Below are positions 33,851 through 45,072 of a stretch of DNA of 64,000 nt, one piece after another. The stretch's first letter is position 1, and every line of letters begins with the position of its first letter. The notes under the pieces were generated by a model that did not search any database, was not told the origin of the DNA, and saw nothing but the letters and a program-made list of their open reading frames with translations. The DNA is from Macrostomum hystrix (Eukaryota > Platyhelminthes > Macrostomidae), in assembly GCA_950097015.1 (NCBI GenBank), contig CATNEN010000003.1, positions 930,001 through 994,000 on the forward strand, in the 5' to 3' direction. Both the position numbers and the translations under genes were made by a program.

Positions 33851-34111
33851 GCGCCCAAAGGAACAGCCACGGCCGCCGCCGCTCGCAATCGTCGTCGCGA
33901 GCCGGGCGTCCGTACCATCTACCGCGCTGCCGATGTGGCCGGAAATCGCGGCCAGGATGACATCGACTCGCTCATCAGCTTCATCAATGGCAACAGCCCG
34001 GCTATTAAGAAAGCTGCCAGTGGCAAAATGAAAACAGCTGCTGTTACTGGGAAACCCAATGCCACTGCTGAAGACTCCGGCAATTCGTCTAAGGGCAAGG
34101 ATTCTTCATAG
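33851..34111 (+). CDS. Last exon of a short paralogue of the 36041-37675 gene
   Basis: An acceptor (CTGTTTTCAG) at 33850 opens 86 codons ending in TAG at 34109-34111. The first half contains RRREPGVRTIYRAADVAGNR and DIDSLISFINGN. This matches the module RRREPGVRTILHAGDLAGNR...DVDSLLSFINGG in the gene at 36041, with about three quarters of residues identical over 40. The rest is a Lys/Ala/Ser-rich tail with no match to the longer protein. No convincing upstream exon was found: the 400 bp before it are a MITE, and a SINE lies before that. It could be the surviving 3' exon of a duplicated gene, a short gene whose first exon is distant or trans-spliced, or a pseudogene. The frame is intact. The function of the shared module is unknown to me. 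Confidence 0.5.
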   Translation, partial: APKGTATAAAARNRRREPGVRTIYRAADVAGNRGQDDIDSLISFINGNSPAIKKAASGKMKTAAVTGKPNATAEDSGNSSKGKDSS

Positions 34112-36040
34112 GTTTAAGAAAGTCATTCAGCAATCAGAAACTAATGTTGCGAAGGAAATTTTCTACTATGATTATCAATACTAGTGCCTAATGGGTTATA
34201 CTTTATCACCTATCTACTCAAGACGTAGTCATTTAATCTAAGTTTATTATTTTCTTTTGGTCCTCTGATTGGATTTATTAAAGCTGTATTTCGTTTATTG
34301 TCGTTTGGATCTCTCTGATTGGCTGGCAGAAGCAAATATACTTTTCTCTAACCCTCAACGCTCTCTGATTGACTGAGTGACTTAAAAAAATTATTTTCTA
34401 ACCCTCGGAGCATTTTTATTGGCTAGGTCATATTTAAATGCTCTTTCTCGCGGGTATTTTAGATACGCTAGAATTAAAGTACGATTAGAAAATATCATTT
34501 AGTATTACAGAAATACGTTACTCATTTATCTCTTCCTCGCTTACCAACTCTTCACAAGTTTAACTTAAGGATACTGTGTTGTATAATTATTCTCAAATAA
34601 CTTCTATGTGGATAGAGATTCTTATCCTTTTCTAATTATGTATTCGCATTGCGCAAATGCTTATCAAAAGAATTTTCTGATTTGCTGGTATTTTTATTTG
34701 ATTACTTTTATTGTCTCATTAACGCTAAGTTAACTTTTTAAAGCAATTATATTTTTAGATTCTTCCCCGGTTACAATAACAAGCGCATGACGGTATGTGT
34801 GCATCAAGTAAATGGGTATAAAATGGTTAAAGGTTTATTTACTCAGAGGCTTGCATAGCAAATTGGTTCACTCTATTAGCTACTGTAAGTAGCCGATGCG
34901 CCTAAAACGAATATTTCCTTTATATGCTCTACAATAGTTCAGTTTTTATTTTTGGTGTCGTCTTTAGGAAATATTGCGCTTTTTCCTGTTAAAAGAACAT
35001 TCGTAACACAAGATCTCTCTTTATTTTGTACTTGTTTTTAATTAGTTAAACTGTTGTTAAACACCAAAACAATGCTATGCTTGCTACTTTTTCTACTTGA
35101 AAAACTTTTTCCTATCCAAGCTATGCTATAGCAGCTTTGTTATTATTACTGATTTTGTGAGGCCTATAAAGATCAACAAATATATAATTCCCTATTTGCT
35201 TTTAAACTCTTCTGTGCTTCCTAACTTAAATACCCTTTACCTATTTGCCATCCATTTGATCTCTAATCATAACCTACCTATATTTACCTGCATTCATTAA
35301 CAGTAGGACTACAAAGCCATTTTGCCGCCCGTTTTTTTACCAAGGTGGAATTCCCCAACAGCGTTGAGTTGTGACTGATTGGTTGACAGTCTAGCCGATT
35401 GTGTCCTGTGGTTGAGCTGCGCCTAATATTTAGGCTTCATCAGTGAAATTGGAGAAATTAGCATCAATGTGTCCATAGTGACATATTTCAACCTTCTAGC
35501 CGTCTAGATAAAGGTAGGTGACCAGCAAAGACGGAGATGATGCAGGCACATTCGGGTGACATGCTGATCAATTTTAAAGGCCAGGCAAGGCCGCACTGAG
35601 GCGCAGTGCTAATTTGTGTATAGGGGTGTGTGAAATACCCTAGCGCTTACAGTAAAAATCTGACTTTCGGTTTCTTTAGTTTCGTGTGCTTGCGTTGCTC
35701 CGTTCGGGTGCAGCACAAAAATTTTACGGGGGTGGGAATTTTCCCCTTGGTAGTTCTACTGTTAACCATGGCGAGTCGGAACCTAATTCTCAAACCAAAT
35801 TTCTCATCTCACCTTTGCAGCCAGACTATCGAAGTTGTTTCATCGGCTCAAATCTGACTCGGAAGGCGACAAAATTATTGAAATAACCGACTATAGGACT
35901 CACGGCTGAGGGATTGAGAGTGAGCTGGACACGCATTGACAGAGAGAGAAAGGCTAAAGGTGCACTTCGAAGGAAAATTGCCGATAGAAGAAATCAATTG
36001 TCTTCTGTGACATCTAGCTGGTTAACCTCGCACTGAGATC
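34112..36040. other. Intergenic between the two paralogues
   Basis: AT-rich with MITE 2. Three isolated CTCTGATTGG motifs lie at 34262-34370. The last 150 bp before 36041 are probably 5' UTR. Confidence 0.6.
35297..35765. mobile_element. piggyBac-type MITE, copy 2
   Basis: TTAA-CAGTAGGACTAC at the left end and GTAGTTCTACTG-TTAA at the right give near-perfect inverted repeats with TTAA target duplications. It is colinear with the copy at 33360-33760 except for about 165 extra bases at roughly 35342-35512. It is non-coding and ends 276 bp before the ATG at 36041. Confidence 0.85.
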
Positions 36041-36665
36041 ATGCACACAACAGCCAATGCCAATCAGCGAGTCGACGACGCCGGATTGTCTGGCGCCGGG
36101 GCAATCGACCTAGTCGGTGATGATGTCTACGACGCTCTGGGATCTGACTCCGTCACCACACCTTCCAGCGGCAGCGACTATGACGAAGATGACAAAGACA
36201 ACGAAGATCGCGACTGGGCGGCTCCGCGCAGCCTGGCCGCCGTCCGGTCTCCGGACTTGACGTCGGATTTCACGCGCACCCGGGCCAGGCCAGTGCGGAA
36301 TGGCACCACTGAGGCCGCTGCCGCAGCCAACTCCAGAGCCTACGACGACGTTGAGGACGCCGTTCGCAGCGAAAGCGACGAAGACTTCAACGGTGAGCCG
36401 CCAGTGGTGAAAGACTACAACCCGGTTGTCCGTCAGCAGCTGCCGACGCTGCGAATGTTGAGCAATAAGCCGCCGTTTGGTAGCAGCTGCGATCCGACAA
36501 TGTCGCCAAAGTTTCAAAGCAACCTGCAGGACCTGCTGGGTGGCGGCGGCATCAGCAGATTCTCGGCAGCCTCTGAGCTGCGAGCCGACGAAGCCGAGGA
36601 AGCCAGGGAGGAGGAGGAAAACCTGCGCACAACGATGGACCCCAGACTGATTCACAATCACCGGA

Positions 36666-36702
<37 letters not shown>

Positions 36703-37675
36703 ACAGGACTACCAGCAGGAGCGCACGCAGGCTCACTCGAAGTCAGCCGTACCAAAGCAGCATCGTCGCGCTGCACGTCGCCGGGAGCCGGGAGTTCGCA
36801 CTATCCTGCACGCCGGCGATCTGGCCGGCAATAGGGGCGAGCAGGACGTCGACTCGCTGCTCAGCTTCATCAACGGCGGTGGCCGGGAGGCTGCCGGCAC
36901 TGCGGAGACAGTCAGCGAGACCGACACCGCCAAGGCTCAGCAGCAACAGCCGGCCAAGAAGAAGTCAGCCAAAGAGAAGCATTCAGCGGCCTCCACTATT
37001 GGCCACGCTGAGAAGGAGAACAGCCACGCTAGCAATGGTCAAAATGAGCCTGGCCCCATCAAGAAACCGGCTCCACCGTCGCCACCATCGGCCCAAGCTC
37101 TCGAGGTCGAGCCGCCGCCGCCAGCGCCGCCGCAGCAGCAATCGGAGCAGGCAAGCGAGTCCCAGCAAAAGTTGCCGCCAGAAATTTTGTCCGACTTGGG
37201 CTCGCTCGCCAAAGATCTGGAGGCTGTGGCCGCCGCCGCAGTCGCTGACCCGGAAATCGATTTGCAACCGCCTGTTGAGCCCGACTTCGAGGTGGTGCTG
37301 TCTAAGAAGGATCGTAGACAGAAAAAGCAACGACCCGAGCAGCAGCTGCAGCAGCAGCAACAGCAACAGAGGCCTTTTAGGAAGCCTCCCCTGCAACAGC
37401 AGCAGCAGCGGCATCGCCCTCAGCATAGTCGGCAGGCTCTGTCTCACGTAGTCAATGGCAACAATGTCCAGCTAGCTAATGGCCACAGCTCGTCGTCTCA
37501 GTCTCGCTCGGAATCGCCAGGCGAGTCTCGGCAGCAGCAGCAGATGTACAACCCGGCTCAGTACGCAGCCCTACTGCAGCAGAAGGCTAAGGAAAATGCT
37601 TTGCTTAGGCGCGACCTCGACTCGTGCAGTCACAGCCACTCGCGCCTCATATCATTTCTCTACTCATTGTGTTGA
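36041..37675 (+). CDS. Large Gln-rich, low-complexity protein with REPGVRT...SFING module
   Basis: A single open frame of 544 codons starts at ATG 36041 and ends TGA after HSRLISFLYSLC. The composition is acidic and low-complexity at the N-terminus (SGSDYDEDDKDNEDRDW). A polyglutamine run lies near residues 208-221. The conserved-looking module REPGVRTILHAGDLAGNR followed by DVDSLLSFINGG is at about 247-283. Then come Lys-rich and Pro-rich stretches, an acidic-basic motif FEVVLSKKDRRQKK near 420, more Gln runs, and a final helical segment. No enzymatic or membrane features are seen. It is probably a nuclear or RNA-associated scaffold, judging from composition only. The coding sequence is GC-rich while its flanks are AT-rich. 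There is no intron, unlike its paralogue at 33851-34111, so a retrocopy origin is possible. A piggyBac-type MITE ends 276 bp upstream. An AATAAA lies near 37944. Confidence 0.72.
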
Positions 37676-39284
37676 ACTTGTGGCCAATCAGCATAGAAAA
37701 TATTTGCATACTTTTCTAATTATTTTGTCAGCCAAGCAAGCATTGCCTTCACAAATAGAAGACAAGCTTAGCTATTTTAGCCCTTCGTGTTGTTGTTTGT
37801 TGTTGTTGTTTTGTTGTCCCATTATCTGCTTCCTCAGCGGATTAATTGAGTGATGGATTTTTTTATGTTCTCTTTCCGACTTTTATTTAGAAAAAATATT
37901 TCCTAAGCACTGATTTTATACCCTGATTTATAAGTTACATAGGAAATAAATAGTTTATTTTTGTTTGACCTTGATTTTGCTCTCTCCTTTGTTAACACTG
38001 TTTGTCTTTGTCTGAAAACTTAGCCGGCTAAAATTCGAGTCTTTGTACTTGTGCCCAGTCAGCAAGTTTAGTTTGAATATGCTAATCTATTGCGAGGCTT
38101 TCCTATTCTCGGTGCTGTTAGGTATGTAATTTAATGCTTTCTAAAGCTTTGCATGCCATTCGCTTTATAAATAAATTATATGTGTAAACTTGTAAAGAAA
38201 TCAGATTACTTTTCTAAAGCCAAATTTTTGTTTTTTTTATTTCGTTTTTCACTTAAAAAACCATGCGCATGTGAGCCTACTGACTAGGCCTTCCTCCTGT
38301 GAGCAGCATGACTCGCGTGTTATCGCTGCTTATTCAGCTTATTTTATTTAATATTTATTTATGCACCGCTCTTCTGTCACAAGAGCTGCCAAAATTTACT
38401 ACGATAACTAAGAAGCAGCGTGTAGCCTTGGAACACATGTGATAAGTTTCATTTATTTCTAACACTGTTCAAAATGCCCCAACACACAATCTGCTTTAAT
38501 CATAATCTCTTATTCTCTTTTTTCCTCTATTTTTTTACTTGATTTTGCCGCCAAAGTAATCACGCAAGTTGCGGCATGTCTGATGTATGCACTTTTCTAG
38601 TTTTGTATTTTGTTACTTTTTTATAATCTCCATGTGGAGTCGTCACACTGACGCTTCCTTGCTTGTTTACAAGACAACCTGTAGCTTTCTGAACCCTAAG
38701 AACTCGTCCTAACCTTTGATAAATTAAACATTTCTGTTTTGTGTATGCTTTATTATTCTGTAGATGTTTTTACTATTAACCCCAAATTAACAACTTCAAC
38801 TAGTTTTAAAATACTTTAGAATAATTTTTGCCTATGAGCTGTCTTTATCTTCTGTAATAAAGTATTTTATCTAATTTATATAGATCTGCTGTACAAACCA
38901 CAACGAATGCCTATAGTATAATTAGATTTTTTATTTCAAAACTGTTTTCGCATTAAATGTTTTGCGTGCGACTACTGTTAGTAACAAAAGCCGTGTTAGC
39001 AAAAAAATTTTAATAAAGTCGTGAATCTTTCGTTTTTGTCAACACTAATTTTGTTAAACATGTTTTTGTTTTAATAAAAATTTTTGTTTTTCTGCGTCTG
39101 TTTGTTTTGTTTCTCGCCGAAATAACACACTCTCGTTAAAAAGCACCCACACATTCGCACGAGCGTCAGTTTTTGTCCCGTTGACTTTTTGCATATTCAA
39201 CTGCATAAATGACACATTTTTCACCCTCTAAGCTTCTTGGCTAACCGGAATATTTGCATCCGTCTGTCTATAGCTGCCGATAGT
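37676..39284. other. 3' flank of the 36041 gene
   Basis: T-rich, with several AATAAA/AATAAAG sites (37944, 38857, 39010, 39073). Probably a 3' UTR and spacer. No coding signal. Confidence 0.5.
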
Positions 39285-40165
39285 GGCAATTGGAACTGGG
39301 ACTGGGACTCTGTCTGGGACTTGGACTCGGTTTGGGACTCCAGCTAAATCTGGGACTCAGTCTGGGACTGGGACTATGACGCAATCTGGAACTCAGTTTG
39401 GGAATGGGACTCAGTCTGGGACTCATTATGGGACTGGGACTCAATCTGGAAATCAGTCTGAGACTGGGACTCAATCTGGAAATCAGTCTGGGACTGGGAC
39501 TCAATCTGGAAATCAGTCTGGGACTGGGACTCAATCTGGAAATCAGTCTGAGACTGGGACTCAATCTGGAAATCAGTCTGGGACTGGGACTCAATCTGGA
39601 AATCAGTCTGGGACTGGGACTCAATCTGGAAATCAGTCTGGGACTGGGACTCAATCGGGAAATCAGTCTGGGACTGGGACTCAGTCTGGGACTCAGTATG
39701 GGACTGGGACTTTGGCTCAATCTGGAAATCAGTCTGGGACTGGGACTCAATCTGGAAATCAGTCTGGGACTGGGACTCAATCGGGAAATCAGTCTGGGAC
39801 TGGGACTCAGTCTGGGACTCAGTATGGGACTGGGACTTTGGCTCAATCTGGAAATCAGTCTGGGACTGGGACTCAATCTGGAAATCAGTCTGGGACTGGG
39901 ACTCAATCTGGAAATCAGTCTGGGACTGGGACTCAATCTGGAAATCAGTCTGGGACTGGGACTCAATCTGGAAATCAGTCTGGGACTGTGACGCAATCTG
40001 GACATCAGTCTGGGACTGTGACGCAATCTGGAACTCAGTTTGGGAATGGGACTCAGTCTGGGACTCAGTATGGGACTGGGACTTTGGCTCAATCTGGAAA
40101 TCAGTCTGGGACTGGGACTCAATCTGGAAATCAGTCTGGGACTAGGACTCAATCTGGGACTCGCT
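39285..40165. repeat. 30-bp minisatellite with nested variants
   Basis: Units of GGGACTGGGACTCAATCTGG plus AAATCAGTCT. Longer 48-bp variants (with TATGGGACTGGGACTTTGGC) recur three times. It is open in several frames on both strands. Confidence 0.95.
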
Positions 40166-40727
40166 GAAGTATAAATCGATCCGACAGCTTTCAGCAGCTT
40201 TCTGCATGTAGGCGTATAGCATTAATCACCAATAATTTATCGCTATTCTGCTTTTCTTATTTTTGTTACACTTGTTTCAGTGAACTGTGTAGCAAAATTA
40301 TTATAGTTTTTATATAATTTAGATATTTAAAGTCTCAGTAAGATATAGAAATAGTGCTGCAATACAGTTGAAACGCGTCAATTAAACGTGTTTCGTATTT
40401 CTCTGATTTGTTTTTATTCTTGTATTTTTATTTTTTACTCCTAAGTTGCTTTGTAAGCTATGACTGTCCAATAATACAAGTGCTAAGTCTTTGTCTGCCA
40501 CAGGTTTCTTGGTAACTTTGCCTTAGCTACTACTGAAGATTCTTAAGCTTCTCAAAGTGCGCATTAAAATTAAAATTACATTTTTTAGGAATTTTTCTTG
40601 CTTTTTTAAATAAGTTGCTTTAATTAGCCCAGTGTTGCCTGTCCGCTTGTCTTCTGTTTATTTATAGATTCAATCGGTTATATAATAAATGTGATGTGGG
40701 GGGTGATTGAGCATGTCTAAGCATAGG

Positions 40728-41517
40728 ATCCTAGAAAATGCGCACCACTGGAATCTAGGACCCTAGATAATGGGATAGGGCTGCGCACCCCCAAGCATAG
40801 GACCCTAGATAATGGCTTGCGGGCTGCGCACCCCCAAGCCTAGGACCCTAGATAATGGCTTGCGGGCTGCGCACCCACAAGCCTAGGACCCTAGATAATG
40901 GCTTGCGGGCTGCGCACCCGCAAGCCTAGGACCCTAGATAATGGCTTGCGGGCTGCGCACCCGCAAGCCTAGGACCCTAGATAATGGCTTGCGGGCTGCG
41001 CACCCCCAAGCCTAGGACCCTAGATAATGGCTTGCGGGCTGCGCACCCCCAAGCCTAGGACCCTAGATAATGGCTTGCGGGCTGCGCACCCCCAAGCCTA
41101 GGACCCTAGATAATGGCTTGCGGGCTGCGCACCCGCAAGCCTAGGACCCTAGATAATGGCTTGCGGGATGCGCACCCCCAAGCCTAGGACCCTAGATAAT
41201 GGCTTGCGGGCTGCGCACCCCCAAGCCTAGGACCCTAGATAATGGGTTGCGGGCTGCGCACCCCCAAGCCTAGGACCCTAGATAATGGCTTGCGGGCTGC
41301 GCACCCCCAAGCCTAGGACCCTAGATAATGGCTTGCGGGCTGCGCACCCCCAAGCCTAGGACCCTAGATAATGGCTTGCGGGCTGCGCACCCCCAAGCCT
41401 AGGACCCTAGATAATGGCTTGCGGGCTGCGCACCCCCAAGCCTAGGACCCTAGATAATGGCTTGCGGGCTGCGCACCCCCAAGCCTAGGACCCTAGATAA
41501 TGGCTTGCGGGCTGCTG
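40728..41517. repeat. 43-bp minisatellite with hairpin in each unit
   Basis: About 18 copies with AAGCCTAGGACCCTAGATAA and GGCTTGCGGGCTGCGCACCC. In some copies GCTTGCGGG faces CCCGCAAGC across a 7-nt loop, a perfect 9-bp stem. In others one C/G mismatch breaks it. Confidence 0.95.
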
Positions 41518-41594
41518 TATCAAGTATGTTTTTATATTAGACTAGGTAATTGCTTACAGACGCATGTAACCGAAAAATTCCAGTCTATTCAGCT

Positions 41595-41843
41595 ATGACG
41601 TCAGCCAACAGCCAGGCAGGGAAAACTAGCTGGTCAGAATTGTCCGCCTTCATTGCCGACTGCCGTCGCTTGGAGTCCATGCCCAGCCGGTTGCAGCCAC
41701 TGGTCAACGAGCTAACGGAAATTCAGGCTCGACTAGACAAAGCGGCCGCTGTTCTAGACGAAGGTCGCCAGTCAAGTACTGAAGCATCGGCCAAGTATTA
41801 CAGCTGCACCGCTACTAGATCTAACGATACTAGAACTCACTGA
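41595..41843 (+). CDS. Small coiled-coil protein (82 aa) or last exon of a gene
   Basis: The ATG at 41595 opens 82 codons to TGA at 41841-41843. The same frame is open back to an acceptor-like TTGCTTACAG near 41560, so this may instead be a 3' exon. The sequence is helical (WSELSAFIADCRRLESM, then LVNELTEIQARLDKAAAVL), with hydrophobic spacing typical of a short coiled coil like those in small complex subunits. I do not recognise the family. It sits directly after a 43-bp minisatellite (40728-41517), as other exons here sit after intronic arrays; this favours the 3'-exon reading. An AATAAA occurs near 42038. Coding GC content is above the flanks. Confidence 0.45.
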   Translation: MTSANSQAGKTSWSELSAFIADCRRLESMPSRLQPLVNELTEIQARLDKAAAVLDEGRQSSTEASAKYYSCTATRSNDTRTH

Positions 41844-42289
41844 CTGGCTAACACTGTTTAAACTGGGTCGTAGAGCATTTCTCGTGTTCCATTTATTTTA
41901 TTTCTTTGATTATAAATCCCCTCATTTCCCCATGTTCTACCGGCACACAGTGAGATTCGTAGTGGATTTTTCTATGGACCATTGTTATTAATAACATTTA
42001 AAAAAGTGCCTGAAAATGTGCAAAGTTATTTCAGATTTCAATAAATTGCAAGCCTTGAAAAAGTTATTTATGATTAAGTAATTGCAAATTAGAGCTGTGC
42101 ATCTTTTTTGGGATATTTTTCTTGTCTTCCTCAATTTCGCAGGATAGAATCGTCACTTGCCTAGTAGTCCGTAGTGCAAGTGAGAGTATAAAATGTTTCT
42201 AAAACCACCAGTTAACAGTTGAAACACCATGGGGTGTCTCCTAAAATATATTCAACCAATCGCCATGAAAATCCATAACATGTGCGAAA

Positions 42290-42344
42290 ACTTTCCGCTC
42301 TATCTGATGAAACAACTTCCAGGGTCACAAAACATCGGCATCGT

Positions 42345-42380
<36 letters not shown>

Positions 42381-43080
42381 ACCTTGGCTCGGCGGGCCAG
42401 GGCCAGTACCTGCTCCTGGGAAAAGCTCGGCGAAGAAGCCCCAGACGGTCTTGGTCTGGGACCAGAGATCCCGCGGGACGAGCCGGGCAGGCGAACAGAT
42501 GCGTGACCGACTCTTCCTCGCCGTGGCAACGCGGGCAGGTGGCAGGCGACTCCTGGTCGAGGCGGTGCTTATAACTGGCCAGGTGAAGGCAGAAACCCGA
42601 CCGGAGTTTGGCTAGCGTGGCCCGGGCGGAGCGCGGCAACTGCGTCTCGGAGGCGTCGATCACAGGCGGCGGCGCGCCGAGGACCCGATTAGGTTGCCGG
42701 TCCTGCAGGCGTTTCTGCACGCAAGCGGTGTGGAGGGCGATGGAAAGCTGGCGGGTGGTGAGCGGACCGGGGGGAAGGACGGAGAAGCGGCTGATGCACG
42801 TTGATGAAGTTGGTGGCGCAGGTGGTGAGCGACGAGCGAAGTTGCCGCCGCGGGGCCGGGACGAGCGACAGATGATGACATGGGTGGCACGGATGAAGCG
42901 CTTGCACCCAGAACTGCGCTGCCAAAAGTTCAGAGTGCAGGGACACCGGCAGGATCATACATTCGTCATGAAGATGATCGATGCCCGAGCAGCTGTGGCA
43001 CCCGGTCATGATTCTAAGCGGCGCGTTCTGCGCAGTCTGGATCAGCGACCAGCTGGAGGGGCTGAGGCATCGTCGTGATA
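42290..43080 (-). pseudogene. Degraded non-LTR retrotransposon, C-terminal region
   Basis: Read on the minus strand, three pieces in different frames align in order. A QTAQNAA/LRIMTGCHSC junction comes first, then DHLHDECMILPVSLHSELL with HPCHPCHH, then RSARATLAKLRSGFCLHL and a CPRCHGEEESVTHLFACPA zinc knuckle. These are typical of the region after the reverse transcriptase in Jockey/I/R1-group LINEs; that assignment is inference. At least two frameshifts (near 43010 and 42700) show it is dead. The 3' end runs into a (GT)n tract at 42345-42378. GC-rich, unlike its AT-rich flanks. Confidence 0.7.
42345..42378. repeat. (GT)n microsatellite
   Basis: About 16 uninterrupted GT dinucleotides at the 3' side of the minus-strand LINE fragment; it may be its tail. 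Confidence 0.95.
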
Positions 43081-43299
43081 TTCAACGATTTTTGTCGTGG
43101 TGTCTGGTTGCAAAAGCCACCAATTTAGGCATACTTTTGGACAAAAATGGACTTACACAAAAATCGGTCATTCGGTTTGAGAGCTATCGTGAAGTAGGCA
43201 GTGGCTCCGTTGTCTTTCTACCTGTTAAATTTATCGAGTGATACGCATTTTCTTATAACTTTTTTGGTAATAACTAATTGCAAGAGGCCGCTGCGGGCA

Positions 43300-43580
43300 T
43301 TGGCACATCAAGGAATTCTGCTCATTCCCCTGACTCCTGGGCCCACGCCACACACGCAAACAGATACCTGTACACAGGGGTGTACATCTGCCCTGCCTTT
43401 CTAATCGCTAGGCAATGTGCCTTGGAGGTTGGCCCTCTAGGCGTAAATTGCACGGCAAGCCCGCCAGGCATTCTCCCCGCAAGACCTCCCCCCAAGTCCC
43501 CAAATTAATGTGGCCTCGCCGCTGAATCGAGCTCAGAGATCTTGGTGCGAGCAGCGAACGCGTTAGATCCCATTTCTTAC
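43300..43580 (-). mobile_element. SINE family B, reverse orientation
   Basis: The reverse complement gives the family blocks in order: AACGCGTTCGCTGCTCGCAC-like head, a B-box-like GATTCAGCGGCGAGGCCAC, CAATTTACGCC, GGGCCAACC, and a GGAGTCAGGGGAATGAGCAG tail. Moderately diverged. Confidence 0.7.
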
Positions 43581-45072
43581 AATATTTAAAAGCGCGCATT
43601 GGAGCAGCTGCTAATTGTCTAAAATGGCAATCAATTATTGTCCGTGCTTTTGCGTATTATCCCCACAGGATTAGCCGTTGCATTTGTCAACAATGGGATT
43701 AGTTTAGAGCCGGACAGTACTGAAACTGCAGGCATTTTGTGAGTCATGTCTGAATTCAGACCGGGGCTTGTTCTGGCAATATTTTTAATCAACAAAAATA
43801 CTTGAGCAATATCTTCGCTTGAGGGCAGGTATAGGGACCTTTTCTTTTTTCTGTGTGCTTTAGGGTGCTGCTAACTCTCCAAGACTCTCTTTCAGTTTGC
43901 TGCGCATTGTTTGCCTTACAATCTGCTTGCAATGTGACACTCGGTTAGAAAAATCTAGGCCATCTCGCTGTAGCATTTCACTTGAATTCTAACAATCCAG
44001 CGGACCACGCAAACTTGTTTTTTAGTCTTTTTTTCACAATTGAGTTTCCTATAAAATTCTATTTTCGTATATCACAGAAATGAGACCACTTTCCTGTTGT
44101 CGCAATAGTTCAATTTTTTCGTGAAACAGTCTTTTAAAGAGAATAAACTTAATTTTCCACACTATCTGCATTACAATTGACTCACTGGATTGATGCCATT
44201 TCTATTTTTAGAATATCGTGCACTTTTTCCTAACCACCATCGAAGCACGTGACTTACCTCAGCCAATCAAAATAGTCGCAATCGAAAAAAATAGATTTTG
44301 AACTTTGACGCTTAACTACCAATCAAAGACTCATTCAGGGGAGCTAAACTGGCACTCACAGATTAATCCTTTAAAATAAACCACAGCATAAGCAATCAAT
44401 TGAGTATATAGACTCAAATGTTTATCTTAGCTACTATAGCCCTTGGCAAGCAATAAATATCTCAAGTATTTATCTCGTGATTAATATTTTTAATTGACCT
44501 TACTCCCTTTTGGGGACTGGTGGGGAATACACGCGAAAGACAAATTGCGATTATTGTGCAAATAGAGAATGGCTACGCCCCATTGGCTGCAAAAATCAGC
44601 CCACCTATTCTCAGCCGCACGGCACGCCATGCGCGAGCTCAAAATGGATGCACTGTTTAAAGTAAAGGCGTTGTTCTTTAACTCAGCAGTTTTCAATGGC
44701 TCGGGAGGGTGGCTTAGACCACATTGCTTTACACACACAAATGCGCCCTTTGCTAGCATTCCAGTGTGTGTGCGTGTGTCCTTACGAGTTAGGTTCAATC
44801 CAATATCTCGCGTGTGAGTTCATTTTGCAGCTTTAGCGCTACACTGCGCCAATATAGCTCCACTAGCCAATGCGAACCCAGCTGCCTCCCCCAGGGCGGG
44901 TGTACGTGTAGAGTTGGTTTACTAAAATATGCATTCATTAAAAACTGTATTTAACTTTCTATTAGCAGCTTCTAATACTGTAATTAAGCTCATTGTCATC
45001 TCGACTGTGGAGGCTTTCATAAACTTCGGCTTGTTTTAATCGTTAGTTACTTAACTCGACTTTATAATCTTC
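43581..45072. other. Spacer upstream of PIP5K
   Basis: A CACGTGAC E-box lies near 44246 and a CCAATCA motif near 44260, followed by CCCCATTGGCTGC at 44577. These may belong to the PIP5K promoter. No exon is supported. Confidence 0.45.

Noticed and set aside
36110..37451. Alternative-frame Leu-rich and Arg-rich frames over the 36041 gene
   Set aside because: Shadows of a GC-rich, CAG-repeat-rich coding sequence.
39268..40167. 294-codon Gly/Thr/Gln-rich frame
   Set aside because: 30-bp minisatellite open in several frames on both strands.
44569..44817. 82-codon frame starting MATPHWLQKS
   Set aside because: Lies in a possible promoter region with CCAAT motifs and has no homology I recognise; no splice or composition support.
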